Assembly: GCF_001612665.1 (NCBI RefSeq) | Contig: NZ_BDAX01000009.1 | Coordinates: forward strand, 409,901-473,900 | Reading direction: 5' to 3' | Length of the DNA stretch: 64,000 bases | Source: Nocardia alba NBRC 108234 | GTDB lineage: Bacteria > Actinomycetota > Actinomycetes > Mycobacteriales > Mycobacteriaceae | In this document: positions 59,701 to 64,000 of the stretch, in pieces | Numbering within the stretch: position 1 is the first letter of the stretch | Layout: each line of letters starts with the position of its first letter | Notes under the pieces: generated by a model | Seen by the model: only the letters and a program-made list of their open reading frames with translations | Database searches by the model: none | What the model was told of the DNA's origin: nothing | Program-made: the position numbers and the translations under genes

Positions 59701-60991
59701 GGAACAGGCGGTGGTACCAGGCCAGCGTGGCGGCGTCGTAGCGGGCGGGGTTGGCTTGGAAGTCGATCGTCGCGGTGGTGTCGTCCGGACCGAGTTGGTA
59801 GCCGTTGACCAGCAGGTCTTCGACGGGTCCCAGGCTCAGCAGGTGGGCCCGGCCGGTGGCGGCGCCCAGGATCAGCGCGTCGGTGAAACCGAGCAGGTTG
59901 AGCACCGGCCCGAATCCGCCTCGGGTTACCCGGGTTTCGCCACGGTCGCGTTGGATGTCCTCATAGCGGTAGCACTGGTGGCGCAGCGCACCGATCACCC
60001 GCAACCGCACCTGATCGATCAGCTCTTCGACTGTCGCCGTGCCGAGATCGCGCAGACGCAAGGGCACGACATTGGAAACCGACCCTGCCGAGCGTCGCAG
60101 GGCAGCGGTCGGGCGAGCGGCCACGGGCAGCGAGAGCACGACCTGGTCGGAGCCCGACATGCGCGCGAGGAACGCGGCGAAGGCCGCGGCGGTGAGCTCC
60201 GGAAAGGTTGCCGCGTAACGCTCTCGCGCGGCGGCCAGCAGGTGCGCGGTGCGCTCATCGAGGCAGGCCGACACCCGATGCGGGCGGGCCGACGCGGGCG
60301 CGGGGATCCCGGCCAGGCCGATCGGATCGGACAGCCCCGCGGTCTCTTCGGCCCAGAACTCCCGATCCGCCGCCGCGCGAGCGGAATCGCGATAGACCCG
60401 ATCCGCGTCGACCAGGCCCTCGATCGACAACAGCTCCGCACGGTCGATACCTGGTCCCCGGGAATAGTTCTCAGCGGCCAGCCGAAGCAGCGCCCCCGCA
60501 CCGACGCCATCGAGCACCAGATGATGACTGCGCAGGTAGAGCAAGCGCCGCTGCGCTCCCACGCGGTACAACCTCGCGACGGTGATCGCGTCCACGCACA
60601 GATCCAGCCGAGCCCGGCGATCGGCGTCCATCCGTGACAGCGCTGCAGCCACCGCCGCACGATCATCCGGCAGCGAACCGTCGGTGAGGTCGACCTCGGC
60701 GAGTTCGCCGAAGACCGACGGGTCGAGGTACTGGTGCGGCGTGCCGTCGACGAGCCGGATCCGCACCTGCGGTGACTGCAATCGCGCCGCCGCCGCGTGG
60801 ATCGCGGTGCGCAGCCGCGCGATGTCCAGCGGCCCACACAGATCCAGATACAGGGCGATCGTGGCGGGCACATCAGGTGCCAGCTGATGGGCTACCCACC
60901 AGCGTAATTGGCTGGGAGACAAGGGAATCAGCGCGGCATCGGCCGCCATCACGGCATCCGCCGCGCCGATACCACCCTCACCTTGCCGCAC
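56792..60991 (-). CDS. Single-module nonribosomal peptide synthetase (C-A-T-TE)
   Basis: The roughly 1399-aa enzyme has a condensation domain (HHLVLDGVG near 159), an adenylation domain (A3 YLIHTSGTTGVPKGVAVTH near 660, A5 NGYGPTE, A10 NGKLDRAALP), a thiolation domain (GGNSLTGVG near 1080) and a C-terminal thioesterase (GWSLGGQLAHA near 1215). Hand-aligning the A domain against the GrsA pocket gives roughly D-A-L-L-V-G-G-V-M-K, which I cannot map to an amino acid with confidence. Between C and A is a roughly 60-residue Arg/Ser/Asp-rich linker. GTG 60991 has GGGAGG just upstream; ATG 61015 and ATG 60949 are alternatives. No MbtH-like gene is nearby. Confidence 0.93.
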   Translation of the reverse strand: MRQGEGGIGAADAVMAADAALIPLSPSQLRWWVAHQLAPDVPATIALYLDLCGPLDIARLRTAIHAAAARLQSPQVRIRLVDGTPHQYLDPSVFGELAEVDLTDGSLPDDRAAVAAALSRMDADRRARLDLCVDAITVARLYRVGAQRRLLYLRSHHLVLDGVGAGALLRLAAENYSRGPGIDRAELLSIEGLVDADRVYRDSARAAADREFWAEETAGLSDPIGLAGIPAPASARPHRVSACLDERTAHLLAAARERYAATFPELTAAAFAAFLARMSGSDQVVLSLPVAARPTAALRRSAGSVSNVVPLRLRDLGTATVEELIDQVRLRVIGALRHQCYRYEDIQRDRGETRVTRGGFGPVLNLLGFTDALILGAATGRAHLLSLGPVEDLLVNGYQLGPDDTTATIDFQANPARYDAATLAWYHRLFLAWFAAFLAAEPTRPLRDLTADRRRVLRDSAADRSRSLREPATEFARPSDSRPSAEAMGAATRQTLLSESVSRTTTLGDLFSRFDTADTIAVVDGGRSMTYRELGESAARWARVLIAAGARPGSPVLAALPRSLESVLAVRAIAAAGACLTPVDLSDPGERVARVIAGSGAVLGITTRADRPAASGDRSGVTWLLLDDAETLARVADQPSTPITDADRRARLTPAHAAYLIHTSGTTGVPKGVAVTHRGLAPLTGHLLDRYGTGPNSTVLHAHSPAFDAHLLELLAAFAAGSRLVVEPPSVVAGPELAGLIAEHRVTHLLTTPAVLATLRPADVPSLAVVVVGGEACPPELVTVWAPAVRLHNGYGPTEVTVMATQSAPLVAGEPVTIGGPLPEVTALLLDSQLRTVPAGARAELYLGGPCVAQGYIGDPASTAARFVADPSGDGDRVYRTGDLVGPRADGGYEFLGRIDAQLAIRGRRIEPAEVETALLTDPTIAHAAVDIADPGTPTARLIGYVVPAGPAARNPTSDSASASARWTVGAGALDIELAAVDARGRPGTADFTVPDTGFDAAAALARLRAILPTALVPAALVTLDRLPLTANGKLDRAALPAPSAIGYRPPTTPLQHLIAATFATACHLDTVGADDDFFAIGGNSLTGVGVSAELAESTNTPITVRWLYTAPTAAALAHRIETYRGDADPGAAALATVLPLRTGGPHPPLFCVHSAVPLAWCYTGLARHIADRPVYGLQAPTLSGAAVAALTVDLLADTYAAEITRLHPDGPIHLLGWSLGGQLAHATAVRLRARGRDVATLAMLDSVVVPEHADPPPRPRMRDLLTHLLGDEPDDADTMPDLSAEEAAAELAGAGATLGSGLTAGQLTRLHEAYADGVRLSHGYRPDRFDGDLLYFCATRGMTAFLDAQIWRPFLTGRLLEHRVDTTHAQLTNADVVARIGPILDRHLRAVEAVSVTP

Positions 60992-61048
60992 CGGGCCTCC
61001 CGGGATTCGGAGCAACCGTTGACTGGTTCCCCGGCAAACCTACGGCAT

Positions 61049-61993
61049 CTAGCCCGCGTCGGGCACCGATCGCCGCGCGGCCGCGTCGGCGGCGACCACC
61101 TGCTCGAGCACCTCGTCGAGCGGCGACGCGGTGTTGCCGAAGGTGGTCCGCATCGCCGAATCGTCGACGACGAACTCGCGGTGGGACATGTACTTCGTCT
61201 CGAACAGTTCGGTCCAGAACGGGTCCTGCTCGGCGAATTCGGCGATCTCGTCGTCGGTGAGCATCACGAGTTCGGGTGTCGCGACGCCGGCCAGTTCGGC
61301 GAGCCTGTTCGCGATCTCGCGCACGGTCGTGGTGATCACCGGGGCGTGCCAGGCGCTCCCCCACGACCGATCGTCGCGGGCGACCGCCACCAGCGCGGCC
61401 GCGGCATCACCGATCGCGGTGAACGAGTGCGTGAGGTCGAGTTCCTGCGGGACCTTCGCCGTGGTGCCCGCCAGTACCGCGGACTGGACGAACAGTGTGA
61501 AGATCGAGACCGCGGTCGCGCCGAGGAATTGGCCGGCGCGCACCTCGGTGACGCGCAGCCGACCCGCCTCGTGCGCGGCGAGCGCGTCGGCCCACGCCGC
61601 GGCCCTGACCGCGCCTTTGCTGCCCGTCGCGGCGAGCGGGGTGCGTTCGGAGACGACACCGTCGACCGGACCGTAGCCGTACAGATTGCCCAGCATGACC
61701 AGGTCGGCGCCGACGGTTTCGGCGGCTGTCAGGATCGAGCCGAACAAGGGCGGAACAGTGTCGGGCCAGGTGTGATACGCGGGCATCGCCATGTTGAAGA
61801 CGGTGCGGGCACCGGTCGCGATCTCGCTCAGAGCGGTGGTGTCGAGCGCGTCGAGCGCGATCAGTTCCACGGCGGGGTGGGTGGGGCCGAGCCCGCGTCG
61901 GCTCACCATCCGCACGCGATCCCCGGCGTCGACCAATGCCAGCGCGGTGGCGGTGGCGGTGCCACCGTGGCCGATCACAACGTGAGTGGACAT
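61049..61993 (-). CDS. NAD(P)-dependent epimerase/dehydratase-like protein
   Basis: The 314-aa Rossmann-fold protein has an N-terminal dinucleotide-binding GHGGTATATA motif, less canonical than G-x-x-G-x-x-G. The body is of the atypical/NmrA-like epimerase type (NLYGYGPVDGVVSERTPL near 105-122; a YGYG replaces the Tyr-x3-Lys). Substrate is unknown. It diverges from the DJ-1/AraC-type regulator across 126 bp, so it is the probable target of that regulator. AAAGGG lies about 8 nt before ATG 61993. Confidence 0.88.
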   Translation of the reverse strand: MSTHVVIGHGGTATATALALVDAGDRVRMVSRRGLGPTHPAVELIALDALDTTALSEIATGARTVFNMAMPAYHTWPDTVPPLFGSILTAAETVGADLVMLGNLYGYGPVDGVVSERTPLAATGSKGAVRAAAWADALAAHEAGRLRVTEVRAGQFLGATAVSIFTLFVQSAVLAGTTAKVPQELDLTHSFTAIGDAAAALVAVARDDRSWGSAWHAPVITTTVREIANRLAELAGVATPELVMLTDDEIAEFAEQDPFWTELFETKYMSHREFVVDDSAMRTTFGNTASPLDEVLEQVVAADAAARRSVPDAG

Positions 61994-62025
61994 CCGAATT
62001 CCCTTTCACAACAACGTTTTTCGAT

Positions 62026-62048
62026 GCGGGCATCAGGTTTCTGCCCGC
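62026..62048. promoter_or_regulatory. Inverted repeat between epimerase-like gene and AraC-type regulator
   Basis: GCGGGCA (62026-62032) and TGCCCGC (62042-62048) form a 7-bp inverted repeat with a 9-bp spacer in the divergent promoter region. It is a candidate operator for the adjacent regulator; alternatively a leader hairpin. Confidence 0.4.
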
Positions 62049-62119
62049 GTCTTCCACGATGCCGTGCACGGGGCGACTACACTAGTGGCCGGAATGCCAG
62101 CTATCCCAAGGATCAGGCC

Positions 62120-63070
62120 ATGAAGACCATCGCCGTGGTCGCTGTCCCACCGGTGAAATCCTTCGATCTGTCGATGCCGGAAACCCTGATGGGCTCGATC
62201 GTGATCGATGGCGAGCCCGGCTATCGCGTGGTGGTCTGCACCGCTCTGCCAGGCGCGCTGCCCGCGATGACGCCCGGCGGGTTCGACGTCGTGATCCGGC
62301 ACGGGCTCGAGGTCCTCGACACCGCCGACACGGTGATCGTGCCGAGCACCGGTAGCCGCGCCGACGCGGATCCGGTCACCCTGAAGGCGCTGCGCGCGGC
62401 CGTCGACCGCGGCGTCCTGGTCACCTCGATCTGCAGCGGCGCGTTCGTGCTCGCCCAGGCCGGGCTGCTCGACGGACGCACCGCGACCACACACTGGGCA
62501 CTGGCGGAAGAACTGGCCCGCGACCATCCGCTCGTCGAGGTGCGCAGCGACGCGCTGTTCATCGAAGACGGGCCGGTGACGACCGCGGCGGGCGCGGCGG
62601 CCGGTATCGACCTCTGCCTGCACCTGATCCGCGCCGACTACGGCGCCACCGTCGCGAACGCCGCCGCGCGAGCCGCGGTGGTGACACCCGTGCGGCCCGG
62701 CGGGCAGGCCCAGTTCGTCGACACACCGTTGCCCGCCGACGACGACCTGTCCCTCTCGGCCACCCGCGCCTGGGCGCTGGAACGCCTCGACACCCCCTTG
62801 TCGCTGCGTGAACTGGCCGAGCACGCGCGAACCAGTGTGCGCACCCTGACCCGCCGATTCCACGAGGAAACCGGCCTCAGCCCACAGCGGTGGTTACTGA
62901 ATCAGCGCATCCACCGCGCCAGGGAACTGCTGGAATCGACCACCCTGCCGATCGCCCTGGTGGCGCGGCACAGCGGGATCGGCTCGGCGGAATCGTTGCG
63001 CCAGCACATGGTTCGCCAACTGGGCGTCTCGCCCAGCGCCTACCGCGCGAACTTCAGTACGGCGCGATAG
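62120..63070 (+). CDS. GlxA-type regulator (DJ-1/PfpI plus AraC HTH)
   Basis: The 316-aa regulator has an N-terminal DJ-1/PfpI-like domain (residues 1 to about 185), with the nucleophile-elbow-like SICSGAFVLAQAGLLDGR and a following THW, as in GlxA/FtrA-type regulators. The C-terminal AraC double helix-turn-helix (LSLRELAEHARTSVRTLTRR, then HSGIGSAESLRQHM, about 225-310) follows. It is divergent from the epimerase-like gene and likely controls it. ATG 62120 is used; the reading frame upstream is open but not coding-like. It ends 17 nt inside the convergent membrane protein gene. Confidence 0.92.
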   Translation: MKTIAVVAVPPVKSFDLSMPETLMGSIVIDGEPGYRVVVCTALPGALPAMTPGGFDVVIRHGLEVLDTADTVIVPSTGSRADADPVTLKALRAAVDRGVLVTSICSGAFVLAQAGLLDGRTATTHWALAEELARDHPLVEVRSDALFIEDGPVTTAAGAAAGIDLCLHLIRADYGATVANAAARAAVVTPVRPGGQAQFVDTPLPADDDLSLSATRAWALERLDTPLSLRELAEHARTSVRTLTRRFHEETGLSPQRWLLNQRIHRARELLESTTLPIALVARHSGIGSAESLRQHMVRQLGVSPSAYRANFSTAR

Positions 63071-63734
63071 GCGGATAGCCAGGGTAGGGCTGGTATCCCT
63101 GCGGCACCCGAGCCGCGAAGAAGGACGAGGACTTCCCGTTCCACAACAGGATCACCGCCGCGAGCCCGATGGCCAGGGTGACCGTGCTGAACACCAGCGA
63201 GATCCCCGCCGTCGACGTGACGAACGCCATCACCGTGCCGACGACGTAGAACAGCGCGTTGATCCCGAAGAACACCGTCCCCGTGACCCGCCCCCAGTTC
63301 TTCCCCGCCCGGCACACGAACGCCATCCACACCCAAAGCCCCGCCGTCACCAGCGAACTCACGATGGCCCCGCCAACACTCACGTACACGAGAATATCGA
63401 GCTCGTCCCCCCGCAACACCCCACCCGAAGCATCGAGCACGTCACTACGAGTCCGGTCGAGCATGGTGAGCGAATACGCCATCCCCAACAGCGTCACCAC
63501 CGCGCCCGCCAACATCACATAGAACGCGATCTGCACACTCTGCGGAACCCCCCGAGGCCCAGCATCCACCCCCGGATACCCACCCCCCGGATAAGCGCTC
63601 CCCGACCCATACGCCGAGCCAGGAACCCCAGGCTGCGGCATAGCCACATATCCCGAAGGATTCACCGGATAAGCAGTCACCCCCTCATCCTGCGATGAAT
63701 ACCCCTGACCCCCGAACGATTCAGACACCGCCAC
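63054..63734 (-). CDS. Gly/Pro/Tyr-rich tetra-helix membrane protein
   Basis: The 226-aa protein has a low-complexity Gly/Pro/Tyr/Ser-rich N-terminal third (about 1-65), then four hydrophobic segments (about 68-90, 110-135, 145-170, 175-195). The C-terminal tail is PQGYQPYPGYPPIAPY-rich. This architecture is common in actinobacterial envelope proteins of unknown function. GTG 63734 or GTG 63728, both behind GGAGGAGG, are the likely starts. It overlaps the end of the AraC-type regulator by 17 nt. Confidence 0.82.
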   Translation of the reverse strand: MAVSESFGGQGYSSQDEGVTAYPVNPSGYVAMPQPGVPGSAYGSGSAYPGGGYPGVDAGPRGVPQSVQIAFYVMLAGAVVTLLGMAYSLTMLDRTRSDVLDASGGVLRGDELDILVYVSVGGAIVSSLVTAGLWVWMAFVCRAGKNWGRVTGTVFFGINALFYVVGTVMAFVTSTAGISLVFSTVTLAIGLAAVILLWNGKSSSFFAARVPQGYQPYPGYPPIAPY

Positions 63735-63928
63735 CCACCTCCTCCACTAGGACCACCCAAACCCTAACCGCCATCCCCACCAACTGCGGTCCCCACATAG
63801 CCAGAGCCAACCACCCCCCCGACCCCCCAGTACCGCCCACACCAATCCATGGCATACCCGATCACCCAACCCAACCCCCACCCGCGACCCCTAGGGAGCG
63901 GCGGCCACGAAGTGGCCGGTCCGCGGCC

Positions 63929-63995
63929 GGCCCGCCGATCAGGCGCCGGTGCGTACGCGACGAAGGAGCAAGCACCGGCGCCTGATCGGCGGGCC
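63929..63995. repeat. 24-bp perfect inverted repeat near the right edge
   Basis: The arms at 63929-63952 and 63972-63995 are exact reverse complements over 24 bp with a 19-nt loop. A second small hairpin (GGCCAC-GAA-GTGGCC, 63903-63917) precedes it. No run of T follows. It may be a strong terminator, an element end or a recombination or binding site. Sequence stops 5 bp after the right arm, so its context is unknown. The other 200 bp (63735-63900) hold only a C/A-rich stretch, where no supported gene is seen. Confidence 0.75.
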
Positions 63996-64000
63996 ATTCA

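Noticed and set aside
60908..62119. N-terminal extension of the DJ-1/AraC regulator frame by about 400 codons
   Set aside because: The extension is antisense to the epimerase-like gene and NRPS start and has no domain; the family begins at MKTIAVVAVPPVKSF.
63764..63997. Possible 77-aa gene at the right edge (minus strand)
   Set aside because: The frame runs through both arms of the 24-bp inverted repeat and is Gly/Trp/Arg-rich, with no convincing RBS.
1..64000. CRISPR arrays, tRNA/rRNA genes and insertion sequences
   Set aside because: Reading by eye found no regularly spaced direct repeats, tRNA-like CCA ends with cloverleaf, rRNA sequence or transposase motifs. Small RNAs cannot be excluded.

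Overview
The window is about 70% G+C and reads as a chromosomal segment from a mycolic-acid-containing actinomycete, most likely Nocardia or a close relative such as Rhodococcus. The pointers are a WhiB7-type regulator, mycoredoxin, AdnA/AdnB, a helicase with HRDC and tetracysteine modules, and a secreted antigen-85-like mycolyltransferase. The genus assignment is inferred from gene content and order, not from a marker gene. The left edge cuts a gene; no rRNA, tRNA, CRISPR array or insertion sequence was recognised.

Region 1 (1-15.2 kb) holds redox and DNA-repair genes in the order ABC1 kinase, whiB7, uvrD2, mycoredoxin, nudC, K+ channel, adnB, adnA, lipV-like hydrolase, alkyltransferase-like protein. 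From memory this matches M. tuberculosis Rv3197-Rv3204. whiB7 has a readable control region: a promoter with an A/T block touching the -35, a leader of about 540 nt containing a 110-codon uORF with a strong RBS, and an intrinsic terminator between uORF and gene. This is the architecture expected for antibiotic-sensing attenuation.

Region 2 (15.2-33 kb) carries a MobA-MoeA fusion; a small basic protein; a four-gene peptide-type ABC transporter operon divergent from a type I sulfatase; a methionine-salvage operon (mtnA-mtnB fusion, mtnD, mtnC) with a 27-bp tandem repeat in the fusion linker; an unknown membrane protein; an unknown protein; an alpha/beta hydrolase; and an XRE/MmyB-type regulator.

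Region 3 (33-42.7 kb) is the narGHJI nitrate reductase operon behind a roughly 0.7-kb lower-GC control region with a CRP/GlxR-like site, followed tail-to-tail by a two-gene, lower-GC cassette. This cassette pairs an SMC-like AAA ATPase with an HNH nuclease and is best read as a Septu-like (PtuA/PtuB) anti-phage system. Molybdenum cofactor made with help from the region 2 fusion would serve NarG.

Region 4 (42.8-53.5 kb) is a translationally coupled catabolic operon: flavin/Baeyer-Villiger-type monooxygenase, serine hydrolase, Zn alcohol dehydrogenase, acyl-CoA ligase, and a separately spaced amidohydrolase. It diverges from a TetR regulator across a 23-bp palindrome. A large LuxR-type ATPase regulator and a small conserved-looking protein follow.

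Region 5 (53.5-64 kb) holds a secreted Ig-like protein, a VOC protein, a TfoX-like protein, the antigen-85-like mycolyltransferase, a single-module NRPS (C-A-T-TE) coupled to a small unknown protein, an epimerase-like protein divergent from a DJ-1/AraC regulator, and a Gly/Pro/Tyr-rich membrane protein. The window ends in a 24-bp perfect inverted repeat.
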